From assembly GCA_950295325.1 (NCBI GenBank), contig OX485807.1:29607666-29671665 (forward strand): a DNA stretch of 64,000 nt, given 5' to 3'. The stretch comes from Polytrichum commune (taxonomy: Eukaryota; Streptophyta; Polytrichopsida; Polytrichales; Polytrichaceae). A program made the translations under genes and the position numbers. Shown piece after piece: positions 12,401 through 24,660 of this stretch. The notes under the pieces were generated by a model. That model did no database searches and was not told the origin of the DNA. It worked only from the letters and a program-made list of their open reading frames with translations. Numbering within the stretch: the stretch's first letter is position 1; each line of letters opens with the position of its first letter.

Positions 12401-15394
12401 GATCTTCTACTTTCCACCAGTTCAGTCAAGGATTGGCTACTTCTTGGACGCTACCTACCTGACGAGCACTACAGATTCTTAAAGCCACTTGTCGAGATGT
12501 TCACATAACTTCATTGCTTTTAAGGTAGAAGAAATAGCTTACAAACCTTATTACTGTCATTTCTTTTGACGAGGGCAAGCAAAGTCAGCAGGCTCTGCTC
12601 TTTCACATCGAGAGAATGATCATTTAGTGTTTGCACAATCTGTTCCACCAACCCTTCCTGTGCGATCCAATCCTTTGTCATGTGACTTAGTTCGCAAAGC
12701 TCCGTAAGGCTCTTGAGGGCGTCAAGTTTCTTTTCTTCTAGGCCAGAGACCAGGTTTTCCTTTGCCTTATATATCGTCGTGCAGTATTTTCTTTCTGTCC
12801 ATTCGTTGATGGATTTTCGTAATGGAACGTTAGGGCGCAGGCTCATATCAACGAGTACCTGGAAAAGGAATCGAGGAGTAGAAACTGTGTACTTTGATTA
12901 GAGTCAATCATGTCATGAGATTTTAAGGGTATACAGAGCGAGAAGTGATACGATATATAGCTGGGTAGGGATCTGGACACGAAGCATATGAGACAACCAA
13001 AAAGCATCTCACTGAACTATTTGAAGAATTAGACATTGTGGTGATTGCACAAAGGAGAATCATTCACCTGGTTGCTTTCTGGGTCAGTCACATTCCCAGC
13101 TGCAAACCATTTTTCGATTTCTTCTCTTTCATAGGATTGTCCACTACATATTGTGACTGGGTCATTCATGATTTCTTTTGTAAGGGGGCAGAAGAATGAC
13201 TTATATGGTGGCATGGCAATGAAGCTCCCTGTGGAATGTATGCATTCTAGAATTTTCTCATACTTGGCCACAGACTCTTCAGACGAATATGCAAGATCGG
13301 TTGTCGAGAGAAGGGCAAGGACCTGTGTCAAAAAGAATTCAAAACATAAAACAAATTTTGTTTCAGAGAAGCCAAAGTTACACATCGATTATATCACAAC
13401 AAATTGAGATCTAATGAATTTATGACAAGAAAATTCACCAGTAAGTACTATGGTGACACATGCTATCCCGCTTTTCTTTTGTTAAATAAGAAATGCTGTA
13501 TTAATATTTGGAATTGCTTGAAAAGATTGTATAATCTGTCCTGGCTCGTCTGACCTTTTTGGAGATATAATGTTTTAATCCTTGCAGATCAACTGATAAC
13601 GTTGGTCTCTAGTACATATCAGAACTTCCAGTGCTGACCTGACTTCAGACACTCAAAAATCCACATAAACTGATCCTCTTATGAAGTAACCACTTTCAAA
13701 GTGACTCAAGAAGACTTCCATGACAGGCATCTCTGTGCTGAGACACTACATCAAGTGCGTGCAGATGGACTATAAGCATGCGTGCAAATGGACTGTAAGC
13801 TGTCTTAGAAACCTCATAACTCCAATGTGAGCTTCCACGTTCATATTTAGGGTTTAGCTAATCGTTAACATTCTTTTTCTAAAATCGCATGCTTAACGTG
13901 GAAGGAACTGTGTTTTGTGGGATTATACGAACAGGCAGTCACTAGAAACCTGCATGGTTGAGCTCCAAGAAAATTACATAGTGTACTTCAGCCACCTCGG
14001 ATCAACCGACCTCGGCACTAAGCCACCATTTCATGACCAGCACACTGTCTCAGACAACTCAAAGATGACGGACTTGGTAATCCTCTTGCTAGTTAAAATA
14101 GATCACAAACGGGTATGTTATTATGCATGGTGTTGACGTTATGCATAATCCACCATAATTCTTATGCACATGATTTATTGAGACACAACATACCTCTGTC
14201 CTCGAGATAGTCTCTCTGATTAAATGAGCTGTAGGGCTTTACCTGGTCCATGAAATCCTCCTCCATTCGCTGTTTGGATTCTGCTGCATCCTCTTTCTCC
14301 CTTTTGGAGAGTGCAAGCTCATTTTGAATAATTGAAGGCTCGGCAGGAACACCAACTGCAAGTGCAATCTCCGACACAAGGCTATCCACAAATGCTTGGT
14401 CTATTCGTTGACCCTGAACCCCTGCTTCCAGCCTGCGTATCACCTGGTTATGCAGACAACTCAAAACATATTTAACATAATATTACACTTGGAAATGCAT
14501 TCTAAGTGATAAGATAGGTTTGCCTTTCTCATCCATGTTGTCTTTGTGAGCCACATCCAAGCATTCATTAAGAGGGCTTAACACGAGTGAACAGAGACAT
14601 ATGTGCTTCTAGAAGACTCGGTAAGTTCCTATGAAAACAGTTCAATCAATTGAAAGAACGGTCGCCTTCATATAGAATGGCTCACCTGCAGCTCTGCTTC
14701 AGATGCTTGGAATTCTGCAGCTCGCATTTGCTGAGTCAGCTGCTCAGCATGCACACGGATGTCCATGGAAATAGCTACACATGCTAGCCTCAACAAGTCT
14801 AGGGTTTCTGCAATGTCTCGAGTCACTCCCTGTAAGTCCTTCACTATTACTCGGCAGTGCATCAGCAGATAAAATTTCGACTTGGTCTTGCACTTGTCGA
14901 TAAGACTAGAGGCCTTCTGGAGCTGAAGTTCAAATTTATTCACCATGTCCTCCACAGCCTGTGTTCCAATTTCCTTCTAAAGCATTTCAATACACAGGTC
15001 AGAACACCTCTGCATCTGTGCACCAGTTGTTTGTTTGTTAATGGATGGTGACTATATATTTATAGTTATTTCAATTATCATACTACGAGGAGATTAATTT
15101 CCATAACACGTATTACGATGCCTCGTCAACAAAAAAGTGACGGCACTGAACGAAACCCCCTTAATAATGAGAACAACTAAAATGCCCTAGTAAAGGAGGG
15201 GTAATGGTGAGCACCTGATGTTTTTTTACATCTACAAGGATAGGATGAATAGCCTTCAGATATGTGGCTAAAGTGTTGAAGCTCTCCTTTTCTACCACTA
15301 CATCTTGAGCTGCCTCTGCTGTCTTCAATACTTCACTGGCCAGAAAGCTTACAGCCAATCCTGCAGGGAGCGTTGCAAGAAAATGCACTGGCAT
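9451..15394 (-). CDS. U-box / armadillo-repeat E3 ubiquitin ligase (PUB42/43/44-like)
   Basis: The product is a probable plant U-box E3 ligase that recruits an E2 enzyme and ubiquitinates targets held by its armadillo repeats. Exons, in gene order: 15215-15394, 14686-14976, 14243-14443, 13068-13322, 12543-12858, 11983-12273, 9971-11205 and 9451-9693. They sum to 3012 nt (1003 aa plus stop), with phases consistent throughout. Residues 1-224 form a helical N-terminal domain. The U-box runs from about 265 to 338, with CPLTKEIMNDPVTICSGQSY starting at 269. Armadillo-like helical repeats fill about 345-1000, most of them in one long exon. The exon 5 donor is taken as GTAAGC at 12542 rather than the GTTTGT just before it, because only that choice keeps frame with exon 6. 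The exact Arabidopsis counterpart is not resolved. Known relatives act in senescence and stress signalling; that role is not visible here. Confidence 0.88.
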
Positions 15395-18084
15395 GTTTTC
15401 TCTCTTGGTTCGAGAAGATGATCCACAAAGTGAACCTACTAATTCGGCAACTTATGGTCCCTAGCCTTTAGGCTTTCTTTAGCGAATCGTGTAGTTGGTT
15501 ACCATGAATTGTTCGGTCCTGCCCCAACATATAGGAAACATCAGTATTCTTTTCCGTGATGTTGGTTACATTTGCGCATTCCTCAGTGATCAATTTTCTT
15601 AATTAATTCTCGTCTTGTCCTTATTACTCGTCCACCAAGTTTTCTTTAAGAACTTGCAATCTAGTAATGGAGTTCTTCACAATTTCAGAACCTAGCCACT
15701 CCAGTAAGATGATTCCAAAGATTATAATCACTCTGCTTGTCTAAAATATCCTCTTCAACGTCTTTACTCGCTAGCTCGCTCCCGGTTGCGAAATAATAAA
15801 TCCATGTTGAATCCAGAAAGTTGACAATATCCTCTCTAAAGCCTGACTATCAACAAAGAAGATATACAACCTACACAACTACCAATATCTAAGGCATATT
15901 GTGAAAGTAAGTGCGTCCGACGAAGTATACCTAGGACGAAACTCTCGTCAGAAATTCGTACTTCAAATAAGTTTATCGCTATGAGAAGATTCCTTGGCTG
16001 TGGTACCAGAGGATTGTAGGCCTGGGTTAAAGGTCCATTAAGTACTGCGTCTTCGATGAGATAGTTGATGATCATAAGATTGACCGTAGGATGTAGCCGA
16101 TGTGATTAATACCGATGACCTGCGTGAACAATCCAAGGAAAACAGGATGGAAAATAAGAGTCTAGACCGGGAAATATCAGACTGAGAAATTACTCGAACA
16201 AATAGGCTCTGCCTTCAGCAACAACTACAATAATTGAGACCTTCAAACCACTCCTTCCAACTATTGATGTGATGCATTTATCCCTCGCATACAACCTTGG
16301 CTCTAATATACAAGTGGCTGCATCATCTCAAACCACATTACAAACAGACGGCTCTGTCGGTACAAGAACGATCCTGCTTTTTTTCCCCCACTCCTTCCAC
16401 AGAGCATTGCACGCCTTGCTTACTCTCGACAAACAAAAGAAAACAACACCCCAGCACATACTGAAATTCCGAAGAGAAGAAATATAAACAGGCGCAATGA
16501 AGAAATTCCCGCCCCGCAACACACATTTCTCACTCAGCTCGTCACCTCCACCTTCCTCCCACATCGTACAAAATGCACGGTACCCTTGTCGAACTGAGGT
16601 TATTAGTTACATCATCCTGCTCCAGGCTGCAATTTTAATTCGAGATACCTATCCAACTTCTATTTCTATCTCCACTCAGAGAGCACCTTCACCGACAATG
16701 AGGAATCCACTCCAGCTTCCATGGAGAAATCTTGGAATCGATATAGGCATTCATCCGAGGAATGTGCCCAAATATAGAATGCAAGAGTGCACACTGACAA
16801 CTGTAGTCTGAAGTCCGATTCTCTGGTGTCTGAACTCCCTTAATTCACCAGATCCGTCGAGCCTAAATGCCAAATCGAGATCCCGTCACACTCTCGCAAT
16901 GTTTTCAGGGCGACGCTGCGGGGCTGTTTACAACTTTACACCATGGACCATGAAGCCGTCCCAGGGCCACCGTCGATTGATTGTGGGAATATGTCAGAAT
17001 GACTATGAAGGTTGAGGTTTCCAAAAGTCATATTTTAAGGTTTACATAATACACTGACATGGTTCAACGGGTTTTATGATGAGCGAGGTAAAAGAGGTGG
17101 TCTGGTAAAAAAGGGTAGGGGCCCATGGCAGAGAAATGCTCTTATAATAAAAACTTAATGATTTTTTTTGGGGGCCTTTATTTACAACCCTTCCCCACTA
17201 GGTAAAGCTCACAAGGCACACTTTTGAGCATCTATTTGATGTAATGAATCTTGAAAAGGTAGTTTGCTCTCTATGTGCCTTGATCATATCATAGCCCATG
17301 AGACATACCATTTCTTTCATGCCCTACCCCTTAAACCGGCTCCCAAATGTTTCACCAAACAATGTGGGACATCTAGAACTTAAGAATTCGAGTACACATG
17401 ATGAAGTGGGTTGCAAATAATGCTCAATGTACAACACAAGGTACATGTCACATGTAAATTACATTGAACATGTATAATTAAATCGCTCATTATTTTTTTT
17501 GTAAAAATTGTTGTGAGAAGATTTACAAGCGACATATTTGACACATTTAACAAGAAGTGAAGACAAGTGAAGCCCAAGAGAAGACAAGGGAATGGTCCAA
17601 AAAAAATTTCTTTCAAAAAAGCCCTTTTTGGACATATATAAAAAAAAATCAGCACATTCACTTTTTGGTGCATGGTCATTCTTCTTGGTCCACATTCGGT
17701 TTACACCTAGTGAGGGGCCCAAGGCTTTGTAGATTGATTCTTTTAAGAAATATGACCATGGAAGTTGGACCATCGAGTCAGGCCATGCAAAAAAGCCATC
17801 TTCAATGGTCCATGGTGTGAATCGGCGTTAAGTCCCCTCAAACGAACTTTGGAGGGACTAACAGGCGTAGGCGCAAAATTTTTTTTGCCCTGGCAGCACA
17901 TACCAGTCACCGGTGTAATAGGTCAACGGTTTTCATCAATGATGACGATGCATGGACGATAGGTAGGACTGCAAAACCTTGAGGGATGGGATTGAGTGTG
18001 GATTCTTGAGGGTTAGGTGTACTTCACTTTGAGATTTCTAGGTTTCGATGTACTTCACTTGTGTCATGCACTGTGTTCTCTAGG
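15395..18084. other. Upstream region of the U-box gene and intergenic DNA
   Basis: The first kilobase or so likely contains the 5' leader and promoter of the minus-strand U-box gene. Open frames between 15.8 and 17.9 kb lack domain signatures and overlap one another on both strands. A homopolymer-rich, repeat-like stretch lies near 17.5-17.9 kb. Nothing else is recognised. Confidence 0.4.
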
Positions 18085-18104
18085 GTCCACACCAGAGCCC
18101 TACA

Positions 18105-18320
18105 TTGGGTGCCCATACCCATGCCCACCCATGCCCATGGGTTTTGGGTGGGCATGGGTGCGATATTGTTGTTCATGGGTGGGCATGGGTGGGCATGGGT
18201 GGGCATGGGTGCAATATTATTGTTCATGGGTGGGCATGGGTGGGCATGGATGCGATATTATTATTCATGGGTGGGCATGGGTTCGATATTATAATGGGTG
18301 AGCATGGGTGAGCATGGGCT
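18105..18320 (+). repeat. GGGTGGGCAT minisatellite, left subterminal array
   Basis: Decamer repeats of GGGTGGGCAT are grouped into longer blocks separated by a spacer close to GCGATATTATTGTTC. The first part (18106-18135) carries the complementary C-rich version, so the array can also fold back. Runs of G3 separated by one to three bases meet the usual pattern for G-quadruplex formation on the plus strand. Open frames through the array on both strands are periodic artefacts. Confidence 0.85.
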
Positions 18321-18764
18321 AAAGCAAAGCATATTGGAAGGGGTCATTGAATGAGCTCTCATTCAATGCTTTCGAGGGTAAGAGCACCGAATCACCTTCA
18401 CCCAATAAGGTGAGTCCATCCTTCAGTGTGTCTTCTTCTTGTTCTCCTCCTCCTCCTTCTTGAGTGTGTTCTTGGGCTCCCAAGAATCCTCGGTCTCTTT
18501 TTTGTCACTTTCTTGTGCTATTGCTTTTCCCACCCTACCTTAAACCCAATCCTGCCAAGAGGATTCCAAAACTCAAGAAAGAGAGGATGTTGTAAAGTGG
18601 TAGGGAGCGAGAGGAAAAAATGCAAGGAATACGCTAACCAAGAAGTGCTCCGGGCTGAAGCCAGCGATAGTGAATGACCTTTTATTTGTCCGATCCAACC
18701 AAGACTTGGTGTAGGTGGGTAATACACATTACACAATTTTTGAATACATGGGCGCAATTTGAAT

Positions 18765-18900
18765 AGCATGGGTGGGCATGGGTGGGCACATATCATGCTA
18801 CGTGTGGGCATGGGTGCGCACATGTCATGCTATGGGTGGGCATGGGTGGGCATGGGTGGGCATAGGTCGCTACTGATGGGCATGGTCTGGCTATGGGTGC
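18765..18900 (+). repeat. GGGTGGGCAT minisatellite, right subterminal array
   Basis: The same decamer family reappears near the right terminus of the element, again G-rich on the plus strand and more degenerate than the left array. Presence at both ends fits subterminal transposase-binding repeats known in hAT elements; the binding role is inference. Confidence 0.75.
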
Positions 18901-19533
18901 AAATTTAAAGGAAAATGTTGGGCTCTGGTCCACACGATCACTCTTGCAGCAGACTCTCTCCAATCCCCCATCTTCTCCAACCTCTATCGTGTCCATAATG
19001 TCATGTTCATGATTAGATCTTTGGTGATTAGACCTTTGCTACTTCTTACGGTGATTCGATGTTGATGGTACACGCTTAGGGTTGTTAATGGAGTTCCTTG
19101 CTAGATGACACACCTAGGGTTTAGTCATCATTCAAAATTTGTGTGCCATAATCAACTTTAGGGTCTAGGGCACAATGATAGTTTCAGCCACACCCATCAT
19201 CAACATCAAGATTTAGGGTTTCGTTATGATTTCGGTGTGATTTCAGCATAAACCACCCTCGCGACTCCATCTCCAACTCCACTTTGCAGTAGACCCTCGA
19301 ATTTTGATTCTCATGTGCTATAAGCTCCCGAACTCTTGAGCCCTTCCTCGTCTCATTCTGTGCTATGTTGTTAATGCTTGTGATGAGGGTTAGTTTTCTA
19401 GGTTCTGTGTGTGGCTCCAAGACTCTTTTTGGAATGTTTTCAGACTTTTAGGTTGTGCAGATCGGAGGTTGAACAATTTGTGTTGTTTTAGGTTGTTATG
19501 GGTGATGTGTTGCTATGATATCGTAGTGCTCTT

Positions 19534-20085
19534 AGCAATGCTTGTGATGAGAGGCGTGGTTATGTTTGAGTTTTCTGGGTGCTCTTAACAATGCTTATGA
19601 TGAGAGGCGGGTTTATGTCTGAATTTGCTGGGTGTTCTCAGCAATGCATGTGATGAAAGATGGTGTTATATCTGAGTTTTTTGGGTGTTCTTAGCAATGC
19701 CTCGGGGGGGGGGGGGGCAGTGTGTTAAAAAGTTAAGGATATAGGTGCGAACAACCACTATTTTATAGGGGGGTATTACTTTCAATTCTCTTCTTTTTTT
19801 CACATGCTATCATTATGTAAATTTCTACTTTGGGTTAATAGAAAAATGGCTTGCATTACTTATAATTCCAAATAACCTATTATTCCATACCCTATAGTAC
19901 TTTAAAGATGTCCAGTGCATTTTTGATACCCTATATTACTCTTAAGTCCATTTATAATTTATAGCCCCCATGTTTTTAAAATACCCTATCATTTGTTCGC
20001 ACGTATATTGCTACTCCAACCAATGACTACCCCCCCCCCCCGAGAGCAATGCCTATGATGAGAGGTGGGGTTATGTCTAAAGCTG
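19534..20085 (+). repeat. 53-bp tandem repeat, last unit split by a transposon
   Basis: Units starting with A(G/A)CAATGC, followed by a TGATGAGAGG-like segment, begin at 19534, 19587, 19640 and 19693, a regular 53-bp period. The fourth unit is interrupted after its first eight bases by the element at 19701-20044 and resumes at 20045. The intact neighbouring units show what the empty site looked like. Confidence 0.8.
19693..20052. mobile_element. Small DNA transposon with poly-G/poly-C termini and 8-bp target duplication
   Basis: The element occupies 19701-20044 (344 bp). It starts CTC followed by 14 G and ends with 12 C followed by GAG, so the ends are inverted. Similarity continues inward (GTGCGAACAA appears in both arms at about 19747 and, inverted, 19995). 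The flanks are direct 8-mers AGCAATGC at 19693-19700 and 20045-20052. No gene is present. The duplication length suggests hAT or a similar superfamily, but the homopolymer termini are atypical. Confidence 0.75.
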
Positions 20086-21320
20086 TGATGTGTATATTTT
20101 ATGTCACTTGACGTCACTTCATCTCTTCACATCAGTGCACTTGGTTGGCTTTGAATAACAAGACACTCACCAATAATCTCGATTGATCTCAGTTGTAGAA
20201 ATAAATTGCAAATTTGTGTAGTATGTGAGAAATGTGAATCTCTTTTCTAGCCACCATCGACCAAAATGCATCAGTGATACTCTAGTATATATAGTGGCGA
20301 TCAACGAAGAACACATAACATGAATGACAATGCAAGATACATGCTCCAAGGCTACAATCTTGTTCCTGCAATGGATTTGTGTTCCTGCAATGAATTTTGT
20401 GTTGCTTCATTGTTCCTCAACATATGCCCTACATAGTGTGCGCAATTCCTCCTTGTAGCCGCGATCAAATCAACACCCACACAGAAGATCTCTAACTTCT
20501 CAAAGATATATCTTTGAGAAGAATTTGGGAGAGTCACACCCTCTTGGGAGAAATATGAGTTCACTAACCTTTGGAGCCGCCAACCTTGAAGTGTTTAGCC
20601 AAGGACCTGAAGCAACACTATGGTCCTTGTGCGGCGGCTACAATCTTGTTCATGCAATGGATTTGTGTTCCTACAATAGTTCACAATTTCTCCCCCACCT
20701 TCAAGTGTTGCATCGCCTACAGATCTACCACCCCCTTTTGAATTAGATGCGTAATCTAGGAAGCGCACCTTGCTTATGAAGCTTGCAAAACATGAGCCAC
20801 ATAGAAAAAAATGCATCCAATCATTGAAGGTTGCAACACGTGATCTAGTGCATCGCCATTTGTTGTCGAAGGTAAGGGGTTTTGATGTAGTGCCACACGC
20901 CTTGGCAAGGAAGGTTGCGCCCAAGTTTGCAATGTCACCTTTACCCTTTTGACGTAAGATGAAGGCCACAAGGCCTCCTTTGCAACCTAAACCTATATCT
21001 TGCGTGAAACAAGTTCCTCTATACAATTCACATAGTGAGGCCCAGTTGAGTACCAATGAACAAACCCTAGACGCATCCAACGCTACTACTTCTAATAATA
21101 ATAACAACTTCGGTCTCCGAAGGAGACCGACGTGAATTAAGTGTATGTTCGATCTACCTTCAATCCCGAGCCCACAGGACAGAGGTATGAAGGAGAAGAT
21201 CTACTCCTCCCTTTCGAGAGTAGACACTTTAGACACAAGAAACCAATAATGTAGACTACACCTAATATAATACCCCGTGCCCTTTACCCCTAACTTTTAA
21301 GTTCTAAGTTATGGGGGGTC
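20086..21320. other. Unassigned repeat-like DNA
   Basis: No gene is recognised. The minus strand has a 170-codon open frame (20595-21107) without domain signatures. Short phrases recur (for example CTACAATCTTGTTC at about 20352 and 20639), suggesting an old, rearranged retrotransposon terminal region, but no LTR boundaries could be set. Confidence 0.3.
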
Positions 21321-21329
21321 AGGATTGTG

Positions 21330-21760
21330 GGGGAGTGGTTGGTGGTTTTCAATTCTCCTTTTATGGAGGAGGATAGACATGGCATATTGTATTGCAATGG
21401 TGTTAATATTTTTGAAAGTAGTTTTGATGGAAGCCATGGGTATTTTGAATTTGGACTCTAGTGCTTTCATAGATGGGATGTGGGCAGTCGCTCTGGCCCC
21501 AGCAGTGATGACAATGAGTGGGTCTATTTTCCATCCTCTGGAAGAAATGCTAGCAATTAGTGGGCTGTATTTGTTATTTTTTGCTTGAATTGCTTCTGGG
21601 GAGAATCTATCATTACAGTATGTGAATTCAATGAATTGTATGGTAAAGTTAGGGTCAATGTCGCTGGGGGGGACATTCTGATATGGTAATCCCTTAACAC
21701 AAAGGATGTCAGGTCTAAATCTTGCGTTGCAGTGACATCTTTGTGTATTACATGTGCAGG
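21330..21760 (-). pseudogene. 3' fragment of a LINE-like retrotransposon ORF2
   Basis: Reading the minus strand without requiring a start codon gives a continuous segment resembling the conserved C-terminal tail of certain non-LTR retrotransposon polyproteins. The recognisable pieces are FIEFTYCNDRFS at about 21600-21635, then NNKYSPLIASISSRGW, then PLIVITAGARATAH at about 21485-21525, and a final helical region ending near LLHKRRIENHQPLP. Endonuclease and reverse transcriptase domains are not seen upstream. It is a truncated, inactive relic. The assignment rests on remembered motif spacing. Confidence 0.5.
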
Positions 21761-22840
21761 GGAGTAGCCAGTTGGGAACTGTGTTTTATTGGGGGTTGTT
21801 ATTGAAGGTGCCAACATTCGTGAGGGTAAAGCATCGGGATTTTTCTGATGAGATTAGGAGCTTTCTAATTTCTCCAACTGCTTTGTTATGTCTTTTAACT
21901 CTGAGTGAGTGCTACTACTTCCACTAACAAGGTCGAGTTCCATGTAATGAGCCATGATCATGTCCTTTAAGCTCTATCTCTTCCATTATATGTGAAGAAA
22001 TTGAAGTGTAAGCTTGGAGCAATGTCACCTCATCGTTTTGGTCAAGCCAGAGACATTGAGGTTTCTCCATCTTAAGTAAACATCAATGGTCTCTACATTT
22101 TCATCACCAAGACAAACGAGAAATGGGTGCCAAACAAGCTTGTTGACGATCTAGACATATACATGCAATATCTTCACCAACAGTTGGAAGATGGGACAAT
22201 TGGCTAATATATTGGTAGCACATTTTGATAGGTTGAAAGACATTTTGCATATTTTGCAGAAGGTGAAGGTTGATGTCATTTTGCTATAGAACGAATGCCC
22301 GCATATTGTGAGGACTATCATGTATTTAATGTGGACGCTTGAAGGTCATAAACATCCATTCGTTCATCCAACTTTAGGTTTAGGTATTAAATATATTTTT
22401 GAGCCTATATGGTATAATGACTACTCCGTATCATTAACACGTATTGTACAAAACATGCCATTATGGGGGTATATTTTTCCTGGCATTTCAGATGTTGTAG
22501 AACCATTCAACATTCTTCATAGTGACATTTTTGTGTTATTTGGGTATGAGCCATCCAAGTAAGTGGAGGTGGTGATGAAGATCTAGTCTTTTTTGGCAAG
22601 GTGGTACATAAGATCATTGTTGGCATAGTATGAATATTTGGCACAACCGAGCTTGCAGATATGTGATATAACAAAAACTTCTCTATCCAGAGAAAACATA
22701 ATTGTGAAGAGATAAATATTTAAATATTTTAGTATATATATTTTAGATTTAAAATATATTTGTACAAATAGTAATATAATCACTAGTGATCTTCTTGCAT
22801 GTCATTCATATTATATGTTTTTCGCTAATTTTTTGCAAAG
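21761..22840. other. Unassigned, increasingly A+T-rich DNA
   Basis: No intact gene is seen. Short decayed frames, such as one on the plus strand near 22190-22290 with an in-frame stop, suggest eroded coding sequence of unknown origin. Confidence 0.3.
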
Positions 22841-22844
22841 ACAT

Positions 22845-24660
22845 AAACGTTGGCTTCGTGGTACTGAGGGATTTGCAAGAGAAATGCATGTACATTAATA
22901 TATGTATAGAACAGATCATAAATAGTCTTCAAACATTGCAGTCAACGCAATTGCGGTTGATGTATATTGGGATGGGACTAAAGGACCCGGCAAACGACAT
23001 CGCAATAGACGTGGACTTTGGAAAGGCACCTTTGCAGAGAATTCCAGCCCCAAACTCAAAATTCAGAGACTTTGTAATAAATCTTTATCAGGTCATTAGC
23101 CTCGATGACCTTGAAATAATGTTCATTTTTCCCAGCCATATATTGACGTAGTTGAATATATCATCATGCAAGATCTATACATTACGCAACTCGCAAATGA
23201 GCTTTGGGATTTTTCCCAAAGTTTCGTAACAAACCGTGCGTTCTTATTATTTGATGAATTTATGTGTAGTATGCACGTAACTAATTTATGCAATCCCACT
23301 ATTATTCATCAGATGTTGGAACTATGACTATGGTTCTACATATTTCTAGCCCACACATTTGCCATAGGTATTCCAAGTTTTAGGACCATACTTTCATATG
23401 GCCGTAAATTAAATTTGGAAGACAATATTCTATAAGAATTTATTGATAAATCAACTTGCCAGCTGTGCGAAGGCATAAATGACACAATCATGGAGTTTAA
23501 CAATATTTCTAAAAAAGTTGGTGAGGCGTTGTAACAAGTTGTACAACATGTGGAAATGGTTAATGTGTCTAGTGACATAAAATAAAATAAAATCAACTCA
23601 TATGACATGCTCATTGGCATCGGAGGTCATATAGTAAGATGTAGAGATTAAAAAAAATTACACAATTTGCAACGAAATAAGATCTGTGATTGGACAACGT
23701 GCTAGACAAAACTATGCACAAGTTAAATGGTAGGTGAATTTATTTATTTACATTTATATTATAAAATATAGTCTTCGATGTTCATTTGAAACACGACTTA
23801 TTATCTCTGATGAATTTGTATTATTTATATTTTTTCCCCAACATATCATGTATACTTGAAGAAATAGCGGACATTATTATTGCTGACGTAGATGAGAAGA
23901 TGTTGTCATGCATTTTTTTTAGTATCGTAATGAGAATATATGTTTATAATTAAAAAACGAATATACTTTCATTGGTCCATAGATATAGAGAGTTGACATT
24001 CTTTATGTTGGAATGAATTAAGGAGTGACCTATCTACAATTAAAGGATATCAACAGCCATATGACGGTGTTTTATAAATCTATCCTACTGACTTTGTCCT
24101 TGAAAGAAACATGAAAGAATGGTTTAGAAGTATTTGTAGATTTTTTTACATTATAAATACAGTGAACAACCGGACTTGGATCTCATCATTATCATAATTA
24201 GTGTTTTCTTGCGAAAAACATTAGAGCGCGAACGTGTTAACAAATTATAGATACATTTATTTTGATTCCATGGTCACTATTGGTGTGCACTCAAACTCCA
24301 AAAGACATATTCACCTTTCGAAATTAGAGTGCACGAAGAAATGATACAAAGATGATTATGAGAAATGGGCGGAGACAAATACATGTGCCATAATACAATT
24401 CAGGTTGGGTATACGGGTTTTATGTGTTGAAAACTATAATGAATATTACAAAGGCCTTGAAACATAGACCCAATATCCCATATGAGGTAAACCAAGCGAA
24501 GATCAAATTCCATTTCAATATAAGCCATAATAATAATAAAACAATATTAAAACATCATGAAAACTATAAATTATTAGAGTATTTTTTATGGTATACACCA
24601 TCTGATCCAACAATATTAGTGTTTTGCAAGAATCAATATTAAATTACAGGAGGATGGAGG
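22845..24660 (+). pseudogene. Decayed protein-coding island of unknown family
   Basis: One plus-strand frame (about 22850-23154) is open for roughly 100 codons with normal amino-acid composition. It is followed in a shifted frame from 23148 by about 160 codons broken by four stops at 23325, 23433, 23532 and 23583. All four stops (TGA, TAA, TAA, TAA) could arise by C-to-T change from CGA or CAA. A donor-like GTAGGTGAA follows near 23730, and further exon-like frames occur at about 24000-24140 and 24424-24640. I do not recognise the family. It may be an old transposon or another insertion. Confidence 0.35.

Larger units (their letters stand above)
18085..18935. mobile_element. G-rich hAT-like non-autonomous transposon with its 8-bp target duplication
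   Basis: The element spans 18093-18927 and is flanked by identical 8-mers GTCCACAC at 18085-18092 and 18928-18935. Its termini are inverted: CAGAGCCCTACATT on the left, and CAGAGCCCAACATT on the right when reverse-complemented. An 8-bp duplication with CAG-type ends fits the hAT superfamily. Subterminal zones are packed with the decamer GGGTGGGCAT (18150-18300 and 18765-18880). The middle holds no convincing gene, so this is a MITE-like derivative. Confidence 0.8.

Noticed and set aside
18017-18311. Several overlapping frames on both strands through the GGGTGGGCAT array
   Set aside because: They are periodic translations of a minisatellite.
20595-21107. 170-codon minus-strand open frame
   Set aside because: No recognised domain, and it lies in repeat-like DNA. 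Length alone is not enough.
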